From SMYC01 sp963578475 (lineage in GTDB: Bacteria; Acidobacteriota; Vicinamibacteria; Marinacidobacterales; SMYC01), in NCBI GenBank assembly GCA_963578475.1, contig CAUZCL010000017.1, positions 1 through 64,000 of the forward strand: DNA of 64,000 nt, in the 5' to 3' direction. Within the stretch, counting starts at the first letter, position 1, and each line of letters begins with the position of its first letter. Positions 1-8,081 of this stretch are shown in pieces. The notes under the pieces were generated by a model. That model was not told the origin of the DNA. It made no database searches and was given only the letters and a program-made list of their open reading frames with translations. The translations under genes and the position numbers were made by a program.

Positions 1-222
1 TAGCACCAAAATGCGCCAGCGATGGCTTGCCGCTGTGCTGCTGCACTGCGAGCAACAGTTCAAACGAGTAAAGGGGTACGCATCCATCGGCGAAGTGGTT
101 GCGGCCATCGATGCGATCCAACGAGAGGACGCGGTGCCTGAGGCCGCGTAGGGTCAGGGGCGTAGATCTGAAATGACCAGGAGTCACTTATGACGGTTTC
201 AACTGATTCCTTGACATCCTCC
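1..222 (+). mobile_element. Right end of an IS256/Mutator-type insertion sequence
   Basis: The window opens inside an insertion sequence: the transposase 3' end lies at 2..151 and is followed by about 70 noncoding bases. On the minus strand the presumed terminus begins near 222 with GGATGTCAAGGAATCAG, which resembles the GTCAAGAAT-type inverted ends of the IS256 family. Downstream of this point the minus-strand actin-like reading frame resumes, so the element is inserted in that gene. The exact terminus and the target duplication cannot be fixed because the left end is outside the window. Confidence 0.55.
2..151 (+). CDS. Transposase, C-terminal part (IS256/Mutator family, partial)
   Basis: About 49 codons are open from the window edge to a TAG stop at 149-151. 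The peptide contains RWLAAVLLHCEQQFKRVKGY, which resembles the C-terminal helix region of Mutator-family DDE transposases (an R-W..A.L..E..F.R..GY pattern). The catalytic residues lie upstream of the window. The family assignment rests on this short tail and on the appearance of the IS end, so it is likely but not certain. Confidence 0.55.
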   Translation, partial: STKMRQRWLAAVLLHCEQQFKRVKGYASIGEVVAAIDAIQREDAVPEAA

Positions 223-672
223 GATGTAATCCCCGGCCTTCGAAGTCGAGAACGAGGCGACCGGAACGCTGAAGCAAAGAAGCCCGCCTTTTGTCTTCGG
301 CTTTCCGATGAGCTTCTCGACGATGACTTCGAGAAGCCTCTGCGCATAGGGCTCGCCCGCATTCACGAGCCCGTGCCGCATCGGCCGCCGCGTCTCGGCG
401 TTGAACATGTTCGCAAACTTGAAAGCGCCGTTGCCATAGACGACGAGATGTCCGTTCTCACGCACGAAATCAATGCTGTTTTGATCGAGGGTCTGTTCGG
501 TGAAACGGGATTTCGGAAGCTCGATGAAGGCGTTGAGCTCGGAGCTCGCGCTCACACCCTTTCCGTTCGGACGCACGGCGACGACAGTACTCGTCCCGAG
601 GTCGAGTCGGATGGGCTTCGCGGATCTGGAAGAGGTCTGCTTGCGAACAGGAGCCGCGGGACGTTTCTTCAA
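199..672 (-). pseudogene. Actin-like ATPase N-terminal fragment, interrupted by an IS
   Basis: This is a 157-codon minus-strand frame with a basic N-terminus followed by LDLGTSTVVAVRPNGKGV. That matches the phosphate-1 loop of the actin/Hsp70/MreB superfamily (D-x-G-T/S). The fragment covers only the first third of a typical actin-like protein. The last seven or so codons and the TGA stop come from the adjoining insertion sequence (terminus near 222), so the gene is truncated by insertion. The start used is TTG at 672, and no ATG or GTG is open upstream before a stop. Its exact subfamily (MreB-like, ParM-like or another) is not clear. Confidence 0.6.
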
Positions 673-912
673 CGCTGCTTTTTTTCGAGACTTACGGATA
701 GCGATTTTCGTGATTCCTATCCCCTGCTAAATTTGATAATTTGACAATGTCGCTGAAGAGAGGGAACTCTCCAAAGGCACCGGAACGGTCCCGGTCAAGT
801 TTCTAAATCAAAGTGAGCAGGGAGCTTAGATAAAAATCCAGGAAAAAAGGTTAGCGCTGTAACGGGTTTTGTGTCAAGACCTTGAGAATCTGCTTTATTG
901 TAGCACTCCGTT

Positions 913-940
913 AAACTTCTGTTCGGCCGAGGCGGTCTAA
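913..940 (+). promoter_or_regulatory. Candidate sigma-E-type promoter upstream of the ECF sigma gene
   Basis: The sequence AAACTT (913-918), a 16-base spacer and GTCTAA (935-940) lie about 80 bases before the sigma factor start. This resembles the group-IV consensus GGAACTT-N15/16-GTCnAA and would fit autoregulation, which is common for ECF operons. The rest of the 673-1021 divergent gap shows no other clear feature. The call is from pattern only. Confidence 0.4.
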
Positions 941-1021
941 CCTAGTAGGACAGACGACCGCGGTTGGACATCTGGGGGTGTAGCTGAGATGCTTTCGATA
1001 GTGCACGAGCCGGAGGACGAG

Positions 1022-1531
1022 ATGAAAACCTTCGAGGAGCTAGTGCGCGAGCATCGAGGTCGGATCTACGGAATCTGCTACCGCTACGCGGGGAACCCGG
1101 CGGATGCCGATGACCTTGCTCAAGACGTCCTCCTGAAGGTCTATCGTGCTCTGCCGACGTTCCGTGGCGACGCGAGCCTCGCGACTTGGATTTATCGTAT
1201 CGCGGTCAACACTTGCTTGAACTGGATCTCGGCGCGCAAAGGAAGAACGGACGAGCTGCCAGCGGACCTCGTCGACAAGGGCCTCTCGCCGGAAGAACGA
1301 CTCGCCAAGCGGGAAGTCACGAAGCTCGTGCAGGCGGCGATTCGGAAGCTCCCGGATCGACAGCGGATGACGCTCGTATTGCGCGTCTACGAAGAGTTGA
1401 CGCACAAGGAGATTGCAGAGGCGATGAGTTGTCCCGTGGGGACGGCGAAGGCAAATTTCTTTTTTGCGTTGAAAAATCTCAGGAAACACCTCGGGAAAGC
1501 CGTCGATTCCGCTGGCACGAGAATCGTATAG
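1022..1531 (+). CDS. ECF (RpoE-like) RNA polymerase sigma factor
   Basis: The gene encodes a protein of about 169 residues. Its sigma-2 region contains DADDLAQDVLLKVYRALPTF and W-I-Y-R-I-A-V-N-T, and its sigma-4 region has LPDRQRMTLVLRVYEELTHKE with a helix-turn-helix. Both match sigma-70 family group IV. The ATG at 1022 is preferred over 989 because the conserved sigma-2 domain begins directly after it. It is followed 18 bases later by an anti-sigma gene and then by a periplasmic LTXXQ-like gene, so the three form an envelope-stress type operon. A sigma-E-like promoter lies upstream, suggesting autoregulation. Confidence 0.9.
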   Translation: MKTFEELVREHRGRIYGICYRYAGNPADADDLAQDVLLKVYRALPTFRGDASLATWIYRIAVNTCLNWISARKGRTDELPADLVDKGLSPEERLAKREVTKLVQAAIRKLPDRQRMTLVLRVYEELTHKEIAEAMSCPVGTAKANFFFALKNLRKHLGKAVDSAGTRIV

Positions 1532-1549
1532 TCTTGGCATGGTGAGACG

Positions 1550-2056
1550 ATGACCGATCGAAACGAACATCTTGCTCCCGACGTGTTCGTGGACTTGCTC
1601 GAAGCCGCTCCCGTCGATGCGTCCCACCGGCAGCATCTCGCGGCGTGTGCGCATTGCCGAGCCGAGCTCGACGAGCTTCGAGGGACCCTTTTGCTGTTTC
1701 GTCCTAGTGAGACCCCGAGCGTGCAGACGGTTGGCCGAAACGGCCACTGGCTCTCTTGGGTCGCGGTGGCGGCCGCGGCTCTCGTCGCGACGGTAGGTTT
1801 CTACTGGAGGTTCGACGTCTCGGAACCGGTGGCTCCCAAAGCGGTGGCGATCGAGCAAATGTTGCCGCCTTTGGAACGAGATGCGGAATTTCAGCTCCTT
1901 TTGGTTTTGACGGAGGCTCTCGGCGACGAATGGGACCCGGAGGAGGCTCGGGCCTTCGAGGTCGAGCCCGGTCTTGATCCGGGCGATTGGACGGCTTCAG
2001 AACGTCGCCGTTTCGTCGAGAAGCTCACTGAAGAATGGAGGTCTCGCTCGTCATGA
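1550..2056 (+). CDS. Membrane-anchored anti-sigma factor with zinc-finger motif
   Basis: The N-terminal 45 residues carry an H-x3-C-x2-C pattern (HLAACAHC), typical of zinc-binding anti-sigma domains that hold ECF factors inactive. A single membrane helix follows near residues 66-84 (WLSWVAVAAAALVATVGFYW), with an acidic C-terminal part outside. The gene lies directly behind the sigma factor, and its TGA overlaps the ATG of the next gene (ATGA), implying translational coupling. The role as its cognate anti-sigma factor is inferred from position and motif. Confidence 0.8.
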   Translation: MTDRNEHLAPDVFVDLLEAAPVDASHRQHLAACAHCRAELDELRGTLLLFRPSETPSVQTVGRNGHWLSWVAVAAAALVATVGFYWRFDVSEPVAPKAVAIEQMLPPLERDAEFQLLLVLTEALGDEWDPEEARAFEVEPGLDPGDWTASERRRFVEKLTEEWRSRSS

Positions 2057-2556
2057 AGAGACTCGTTTGGTTTATCGCGCCGCTGGTTATCCCAGTCACT
2101 TTTGTCGCTTCCGTCAATGCGCAGGAGCGCGATTCTGGACCGAACCGCGACGAGGTCGAGGGCATGATGGACGCCTATATCCTGAGCAAGCTCCAGGACG
2201 GTCTCTCGCTGACCGACGAGCAATTTGGGACGATGGTCGTCGCCCAGAAGAAGCTTCAGGACACGCGCCGCAATTATCGCCAGGGCCGCATGACCCTCCT
2301 GCGTCGGATGCGCCAAACGCTCCGGCGCGACCAAGCGAGGGAGGATGAGCTCACTCATTTGCTTGACGAGCTCGACAGCCTCGAAATCGAGTTCTCGCAG
2401 AGCCAGAGAGCACGTTACGCCGCGATTGATGAGATCCTCGAGATCCGCCAGAGGGTCCGCTACCGTATACTCGAGGCGGAGATCCAGCGCCGGCTCACGC
2501 AGCTCATGCGACAGGTGCGTGGACAAAGGCGCGATCCGCCCCGCCGGTTCGAGTAG
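2053..2556 (+). CDS. Secreted LTXXQ/Spy-like periplasmic protein
   Basis: A signal peptide (MKRLVWFIAPLVIPVTFVAS, cleavage after VNAQ) is followed by a helical, highly charged protein rich in Arg, Glu and Gln, with LSLTDEQFGTM matching the LTxxQ motif of CpxP/Spy/periplasmic heavy-metal sensor proteins. Such proteins act as periplasmic chaperones or as stress or metal sensors that feed back on the sigma/anti-sigma pair. The ATG at 2053 is chosen because it begins the signal peptide and overlaps the anti-sigma stop. The specific ligand is unknown. Confidence 0.7.
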   Translation: MKRLVWFIAPLVIPVTFVASVNAQERDSGPNRDEVEGMMDAYILSKLQDGLSLTDEQFGTMVVAQKKLQDTRRNYRQGRMTLLRRMRQTLRRDQAREDELTHLLDELDSLEIEFSQSQRARYAAIDEILEIRQRVRYRILEAEIQRRLTQLMRQVRGQRRDPPRRFE

Positions 2557-2603
2557 CCTTGTCTCGTGGCGTTGGCTAGAGGGTTTGGACGAACGGGGAA
2601 TTT

Positions 2604-2639
2604 CTAACTGAGCAATATTAGGAAAAGCGAGCCAGTTAG
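2604..2639. terminator. Weak inverted repeat between convergent genes
   Basis: CTAACTG (2604-2610) and CAGTTAG (2633-2639) are complementary arms with a 22-base loop, in the short gap between the convergent LTXXQ and mobA genes. The right arm runs into a GTTA tandem. There is no long T-run, so a terminator role is only suggested by position. Confidence 0.25.
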
Positions 2640-2643
2640 TTAG

Positions 2644-3255
2644 TTAGAGACCAGCGATGCGCTGCGCTTCCTCGAGGTCGGCGGGTGTGTTGATGTTTTT
2701 CAGACATAGGTCTTTGGGGTCCAGCGTGCGAAGGGCCTCGCCCTCCAGGTAGTGCGTACGGACGGAGGCGACGAAGTCTCGCGCGGCGAGCTCTTGTTGT
2801 TTCAGACGACGCTCGAGATTGGACAGGCACGACGTTCGATAGACCGCGCACACAGCGACGGGCCGGCCGGAGACGTCTTTTGGAACGACGGCATCATGCG
2901 ATGCCGTGAGTGCCGCACAGAGGCCCCTCAGGAAGCGCTCTGTGACGAAGGGGAGGTCGCAGGCGACGACGAGGACAGCAGGGACTCTCGAGGTTGCGAG
3001 GGCGGCGTGAATGCCCGCAAGCGGCCCGAGTCCAGGCTCGAGGTCGGGCTGCTGATCGTAAGGTGTTGTCGTGACGTTACTTATGCCTGTATCTGTATGG
3101 TTCGAACCCACTAAGCGCAGGCGCTCGACTATCGGGGAGACCGCGTCCACAACCCGTTCGAGCATTAGCCGTCCACCAACCATGAGACCGGATTTGTCGC
3201 GTCCCATTCGGCGGCTCCGACCGCCTACGAGGATGGCACCTTCGAGCTGAATCAT
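2644..3255 (-). CDS. mobA: Molybdenum cofactor guanylyltransferase
   Basis: MobA adds GMP to molybdopterin, giving the MGD cofactor of DMSO-reductase family enzymes. The N-terminus has the nucleotidyltransferase signature GAILVGGRSRRMGRDKSGL, and later VVACDLPFVT holds the metal-binding Asp. The length of about 203 residues is normal. ATG 3255 is preferred over an upstream TTG because the signature starts immediately after it. The probable customer enzyme is encoded at 43161-45872. The gene is transcribed alone, divergent from the V4R gene. Confidence 0.88.
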   Translation of the reverse strand: MIQLEGAILVGGRSRRMGRDKSGLMVGGRLMLERVVDAVSPIVERLRLVGSNHTDTGISNVTTTPYDQQPDLEPGLGPLAGIHAALATSRVPAVLVVACDLPFVTERFLRGLCAALTASHDAVVPKDVSGRPVAVCAVYRTSCLSNLERRLKQQELAARDFVASVRTHYLEGEALRTLDPKDLCLKNINTPADLEEAQRIAGL

Positions 3256-3402
3256 GGGACTTTGGGCCGACAAGTTCCGATGCTACACTCGTCCGCAGAA
3301 ACTCCAAAATCCTATGATAGCTCTGTGCCAAGTTCTTAGGCAAAGCCCTCACGGTGGGCATCGTTGGATCGGGGCGTCGACCTCGTGGGGCGTTCTGCCG
3401 AA

Positions 3403-3977
3403 ATGAAAGAAGTTCAGGTCGAGCGCCTTTTCGTGACCAGCCTTCAAAAGGCTATTGAGGAGCATGCGCCCGAGGAGCTCGAGGTCTTGAGCCAGTGGTT
3501 CGACCCCTCGACGCGTCAAACTCACTTTCACGTTGCGACCGTGGTCGGCGCGGTGGGCTACTTGCGTCGTAATCCGACGCTCTACGCCAAAGTGATCGAT
3601 GCGGCGGGCCGGAACGCGCTTATGGTGACTTCTCCCAGATTGAACGGCGGCTTCTAGAAAGCTTGCCTCGCTTCGGCCGTGAGCGGCTCGTGAAGCACCT
3701 TCTCCATTCGGGCCTCCGGAGCATCCACAAAGACGCGCAGCTGGTAGTAAAACGGGATGGCGAGAAGCTCCTGCTGAATTTAGGGAATTCATTGTTCTGC
3801 CATACGCCGGCGGAGAATGGCGGCCAGAAGCGTGGCCACTTCTATGCGGGCCTCTTTGCGGGGCTACTCGAGAAAACGGACATCCACTGCTACTCGGTTA
3901 CTGAAGCGAGTTGCCGGGGCCAGGGTGACGACGAGTGCCGATTCGAAACGCTTCTGAAGCGCTCGCAAGCGGCCTAG
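3403..3977 (+). pseudogene. V4R (4-vinyl reductase-type) domain protein, frameshifted
   Basis: Two adjacent frames together make one protein of about 190 residues. The first part (from ATG 3403) runs to DAAGRNA and then hits TAG at 3655-3657. The other frame continues sensibly from about 3615 (YGDFSQIERRLLESLPRF) to the stop at 3977. The C-terminal motif CYSVTEASCRGQGDDECRFE is typical of V4R small-molecule-binding domains. One base appears gained or lost near 3611-3620. This could be a real mutation or a sequencing error. The role is unknown; V4R domains often sense hydrocarbons or assist tetrapyrrole enzymes. Confidence 0.6.
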
Positions 3978-4093
3978 TTCTCCCTCCCTCGACTGCTCTT
4001 GTCCCCGGTCTTTTCAAACCGCACCCCGCGCAGTATGCTTGATGGGTGGCTCAACTCGGAAAGCGAATAGCTCATAGCGAATCCAGAACTAAA

Positions 4094-5332
4094 ATGAAGC
4101 GAATTCTGCTCGTCGTTCTGATTACCTGGTGTTGTGTCGCTGGCGCTGTCAGTTCAGAACAAATGGACGAGGCTCAGATGGCCGCGGCTCTCGATCAGCT
4201 TGGCCAGCTCTTGGGGCTCGCTCCGGTCGAGCCGGCCGAGCTCTTACTGAAGGTCGAGAAAATTGGAGAGCTTCGTTTCCTTCAAACGGTTCCCATCGAT
4301 TTCATGTCGCGGGAAGAGCTAACGCAATATCTCCGCGAGCTGTTCGATGAAGAGTACCCGGTCGAGTTCGCCGAGCGAGAAGAGCGCGCTCTTCGGGGCT
4401 TCGGTTTTCTCGAGGACGGGCAAGACTTGAGAACGATTCGCGAGAAGGTGCTCAACGAGAACATTGCGGGTTTTTACGACGAGCGCCCAGGCGTCAAGAA
4501 ACTTTTCGCCATTTCGTCAGGGCGCACCCTGGGCGTGATGAATCAGCTCATACTTTCCCACGAGCTGCGGCATGCGGTGCAGGATCAGCATGTGGTGATC
4601 CGCGAGAAGCTGATAGTGGATAGCGACTACGACGATCGCCGGCTTGCGGCGCTCTGCTTGTTCGAGGGGGACGCGTCTGTGCTGATGGAGCAGTATCTGA
4701 CGTCGGGCGTCACCGAGAACATGCCCGAGAGGGCGAATCTATTCCAGGTTCTCGATCAAGGCTTGAGCGGTGCGGACATCGCCGAGATGTTGGGGGTAGG
4801 ACCCGCTCTAAAGACGGCGCCTCCCATTGTGCAGGAGCAGCTTGTCGCTCCGTACACGCAAGGCCGAGCGCTCGCCATGGCCGCCTACAAGAAAGGCGGA
4901 TTCGCGCTACTGAACGAGCTCATGGAGCGTCCACCGCGCTCGATGGAGCAAGTGCTCCATCCGGAGAAATATCTGGACGGGCCGGGGAGTGCGGATGAGC
5001 CCGTTCCGGTGCATCTCTTTGAGACACGCGACGCCGAGGTCGATTTCGAAGGGCGCCTCGGCGAGTTTCTCATCCAAGTGCTTCTGCGCGGCGGTCCCGC
5101 GAGAGCCCAGGCCAACGCCGCGGCCGCAGGCTGGGGCGGGGATGCTTTCGCTGTCCTGCGCACGAGCGAAGGCTTTCGGCTCGTCTGGCGTAGCGTTTGG
5201 GACAGCGTCGAAGATGCGCGGGAGTTCGAGTCCGCGCTAGTAACGCACATGGATGGGAGCATCGGGAACGCGTTCTACGAGCTCGAGTCGAGCGGCAAGG
5301 AAGTGTTGTTCGTTCGTTCGCAGTTTCGCTGA
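4094..5332 (+). CDS. Secreted HELRH zinc metallopeptidase-like protein
   Basis: The protein has about 412 residues with an N-terminal signal peptide (KRILLVVLITWCCVAGAVSS). The central segment LILSHELRHAVQDQH contains HExxH, the zincin motif in which the two His bind zinc and the Glu is catalytic. A Glu-rich segment (LCLFEGDASVLMEQYL) about 45 residues later may supply the third ligand, as in gluzincins. I do not recognise a named family. ATG 4094 is preferred to 4046 because it begins the signal peptide. It stands alone, convergent with the AIM24 gene two bases downstream. Function is inferred from the motif only. Confidence 0.6.
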   Translation: MKRILLVVLITWCCVAGAVSSEQMDEAQMAAALDQLGQLLGLAPVEPAELLLKVEKIGELRFLQTVPIDFMSREELTQYLRELFDEEYPVEFAEREERALRGFGFLEDGQDLRTIREKVLNENIAGFYDERPGVKKLFAISSGRTLGVMNQLILSHELRHAVQDQHVVIREKLIVDSDYDDRRLAALCLFEGDASVLMEQYLTSGVTENMPERANLFQVLDQGLSGADIAEMLGVGPALKTAPPIVQEQLVAPYTQGRALAMAAYKKGGFALLNELMERPPRSMEQVLHPEKYLDGPGSADEPVPVHLFETRDAEVDFEGRLGEFLIQVLLRGGPARAQANAAAAGWGGDAFAVLRTSEGFRLVWRSVWDSVEDAREFESALVTHMDGSIGNAFYELESSGKEVLFVRSQFR

Positions 5333-5333
5333 A

Positions 5334-6155
5334 TCAACGCGGCGCCGACTTCTCCATCATCACTTTGCCGTCGCCCTCGAGACGGAGGTTCACACCCGCT
5401 TCGGGTCCCGGCTGCATGATCTTAGCGAGCGCTTCGTCTTGGACGAGCGTGGGTCTCAGGTTCCCAGACCATGAAATCAGGCTGGCGCTCGACACGTTGA
5501 CGAGGTAGTCCTCTTGAACCGTGATGACGAGGGGGCTGGTCGCGACCGAGAGTGCAATGATCCCGGTGCCTTTGACCATGAGCACGTGCAAGCCACTAGA
5601 AGGTTCGCTATCGGTTTTCTCGATGACGGCGTAGTGCGGCGTGAGGTTCTCCTCGCATGCCAGCAGGTGGGATGGTTCGACGAAGATCTCCTCGTCGTCG
5701 ATTTGTAGCACGGTGATGCCGCGTTGACGATCGGTCAGAAGCAGCTTACCCGTGCCGCTAACGATGACGAGCGCGGGGGCTGTTTCTTCCCCTCGTGGTT
5801 TGACCCAAAACGTTAGATTGCCGCTATAGCTGTAGATCGTGCCTTGCTTGATGAACACTTTCCCGAAGAAGTTGACCTCCATGAGGTTGTTCTCGAGGTA
5901 GCGGAATGTATCTTCACGCCGGCGCATCTGCGACCGGCCGCGGGATTCGTTCTCGTGACCGGCGGTACGCCAGTGGATGTGGTGCGGGTGGCCCTGCGCA
6001 TCCGAGTCTCCGATCGAGACAGGTTGGGCGGGTGGGATGTTCGCGGAGAGGGCGCTTTCGCGCCGGTCGCCGTGGCGACGATCGGCGAACAACTCCGAGC
6101 TCGCCCGTTCTGGAACCTTCTTTTTTGCGGCATCCTCGAGCGGCGGATCGGGCAC
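5334..6155 (-). CDS. AIM24-family protein (probably the C-terminal part of a broken TPR-AIM24 gene)
   Basis: Residues 95-273 match the AIM24 beta-sandwich family, with EVNFFGKVFIKQGTIYSY, GNLTFWVKPR and FVEPSHLLACEENLTPHY. The first 90 or so residues are poorly conserved and His/Arg-rich. The frame continues upstream in phase past a single TAG (6267-6269) into an 83-codon stretch, which itself adjoins the TPR frame. A single ancestral TPR-AIM24 gene is therefore likely. Bacterial AIM24 proteins have no firmly established role; TPR-AIM24 fusions are my recollection from related genomes. Confidence 0.6.
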   Translation of the reverse strand: MPDPPLEDAAKKKVPERASSELFADRRHGDRRESALSANIPPAQPVSIGDSDAQGHPHHIHWRTAGHENESRGRSQMRRREDTFRYLENNLMEVNFFGKVFIKQGTIYSYSGNLTFWVKPRGEETAPALVIVSGTGKLLLTDRQRGITVLQIDDEEIFVEPSHLLACEENLTPHYAVIEKTDSEPSSGLHVLMVKGTGIIALSVATSPLVITVQEDYLVNVSSASLISWSGNLRPTLVQDEALAKIMQPGPEAGVNLRLEGDGKVMMEKSAPR

Positions 6156-6421
6156 GAGAGGCTCGGTTAGCCGCAGTTGGGTGCCTTTCGAGCTGGGTAT
6201 CGTCTCCGCAGCGGGAGGGGTCTCGTTGTTCGGGGCAATTTTGTCGAGGGTCTCCTCGATGACCGCCTAGTCTTCGGCCGAAAGAACTACTTCTTGCGTC
6301 TCTATGACGTTGGGTTGTGGGGGCGGCGGACCCCCTATCTCGAGGTTAGGAGACGTTTCGTCGGTCAGTCTTCCGGGGTCTTGCGGCGGTCTACCTTTGA
6401 GGAGCCCTTTTTGGAGCGCGG

Positions 6422-7102
6422 TCAAGAAGCGGCAGCGATCGATGTGGTCGACGTTGATCTTCTTGAGTGTATCCGGAGCTTGCATGCCCCCGGTCGTGCC
6501 GGCTTCCATGTCAGACATCGCCGCTGAAATAGTCCGCGGAGGATTCGTTTCGTCGGGGTTTGTCGGGACGTCGTCTCCTGGACAGCTGGCGCGGTCCGCT
6601 CAGCCGTTTCAGCCTTCTCAGGAGCGCGTTCGCGATCGATTTTCTCTTGCACCCGTTTGACCATGATGTTGGCCCCGGCTTTTCGATACTGGAAGCTAGA
6701 GTTGTAGTACTGGCGTTTCTTCGCGTAAATATTGCCGAGGTAGAAATGCGTTTTCTGATTGTCGGGCTTGAGCTCGAGAGCTCGAAGGAAAATGGCTTCC
6801 GCGTTGTCCAGATCGCTCATTGTGAAGCACACGAGTCCCAAGTTGAAGTGAAGGGTATAGGATTCGGGGTTGAGCTCGATGAGCTTGCGATAGACGCCGT
6901 CGGACTCCTTGTACTTCTCCTGCTTGAAATAGGCGAGGCCGAGGAGGTTGATGACCGAGTCGTCGTCAGGCCGAAGACGGCGCGCCTCTTCGAGCTGCTC
7001 GGCCGCGTCGATGAAATTCCGTCGGTCGAAATGCTCGCGCCCGCGGTTCAGATGTACCAGGAACAAGCCCTGGTCGAACGGTGTCGACGATTGGTTGGCC
7101 AT
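6422..7102 (-). CDS. Tetratricopeptide repeat protein (probably the N-terminal part of a broken TPR-AIM24 gene)
   Basis: Starting at ATG 7102, the protein has at least three TPR units, with signatures such as INLLGLAYFKQEKYKESD, LHFNLGLVCFTMSDLDNAE and THFYLGNIYAKKRQYY. After about residue 150 the frame becomes Arg/Thr/Ser-rich and loses sense. The alternative frame then reads PTNPDETNPPRTISAAMSDM and on to the TAG at 6267. This suggests a frameshift between about 6520 and 6640, followed by the TAG stop and then the AIM24 frame. It is likely one decayed gene or an error-affected one. Confidence 0.6.
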   Translation of the reverse strand: MANQSSTPFDQGLFLVHLNRGREHFDRRNFIDAAEQLEEARRLRPDDDSVINLLGLAYFKQEKYKESDGVYRKLIELNPESYTLHFNLGLVCFTMSDLDNAEAIFLRALELKPDNQKTHFYLGNIYAKKRQYYNSSFQYRKAGANIMVKRVQEKIDRERAPEKAETAERTAPAVQETTSRQTPTKRILRGLFQRRCLTWKPARPGACKLRIHSRRSTSTTSIAAAS

Positions 7103-7187
7103 AAGAGACAGCTCAGATAACCGTATCGGGTGAGGGAAACCGGAGCTCGGTAATACTATCTCATTCTGGGGGGGGGCTGGCACGCGC

Positions 7188-8081
7188 TCAAGGCTCTAGC
7201 ACGTCGTAGGGGAAGCTCGAGGGACGCACGCGTGTGATCCGCACCACACCGTCGCTGTCGATGTAGCGGTAGTAAGGAGTATTGGCGACCTCTCGTGGGG
7301 TTTTTGGCACTGGTGGGGGCGCTTCGGGAGGGGGAGGCGGGTTGGCTGCGGCAGCGCGCCGCGCCTGGTTCCGCCGCGCGACCTCACCGAGGCTCTCGGG
7401 TGCTGCCTCTGCGGGTGGTTGCGCGCTCGTAACCGCGTGTCCGTGAGATTTCGTCACGCGCGCTTGGCCTCCGGGCTGGCCGATGCTGTATACGCGATCG
7501 CCTTTGACGATCTGGATCTGGCTGCCAGCGTGATAAATGGCCATCACCTTTGTCACGTAATTCCGGGTCTCGCGATAGGGCGGGATGCCGTTATAACGCT
7601 TCACCGGCGTGGCGCCCGCGTTATAAGCTGCGAGTGCGAGTCGAACGTCGCCGAACTCGTTGACGAGACTTCGGAGATGCTCGGTACCGGCACGGATGTT
7701 TTGCCAAGGGTCGAAGGGGTTGACCACGCCGTACATGCGTGCGGTGGCCGGCATCAGCTGCATCAGGCCGAGGGCGCCTTTGTTGGATCTTGCGTAGCGA
7801 TTGAAGGCGGACTCGACGGCGATCACCGCGCGCACGAGTGCGGACTCTACGCCATGGATGCGCGAGGCTTTCAGGATCATCGGGTCATATTGTCCGGTAT
7901 AGCGCCATATTTTGCTGGCGGGCTCGGCAATCCCATCGGCGATCATTCGCATCCGGTCATCAGAGGGGACGTTCGAGAGAATGAGCACACCGTTATTGTC
8001 GGTATAGCCGTAGATCTGGGCTTCGCTGACAGCCGCCGAGCTGAGCCAGGCCAGTGCGAGCAGGTAAATGGTGCCTCTCAT
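7188..8081 (-). CDS. Lytic transglycosylase (SLT domain) with DUF4124-like ends
   Basis: The enzyme would cleave peptidoglycan glycan strands in the periplasm. A signal peptide (MRGTIYLLALAWLSSAAVSE) is followed by a DUF4124-like segment (QIYGYTDNNGVLILSNVP) and then the SLT domain. There AVIAVESAFNRYARSNKG holds the catalytic Glu and GLMQLMPATA and ALAAYNAG are diagnostic. A Pro-rich linker leads to a second short YIDSDGVVRI unit. ATG 8081 overlaps the alaS stop (ATGA), so the two are co-translated. About 297 residues. Confidence 0.85.
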   Translation of the reverse strand: MRGTIYLLALAWLSSAAVSEAQIYGYTDNNGVLILSNVPSDDRMRMIADGIAEPASKIWRYTGQYDPMILKASRIHGVESALVRAVIAVESAFNRYARSNKGALGLMQLMPATARMYGVVNPFDPWQNIRAGTEHLRSLVNEFGDVRLALAAYNAGATPVKRYNGIPPYRETRNYVTKVMAIYHAGSQIQIVKGDRVYSIGQPGGQARVTKSHGHAVTSAQPPAEAAPESLGEVARRNQARRAAAANPPPPPEAPPPVPKTPREVANTPYYRYIDSDGVVRITRVRPSSFPYDVLEP

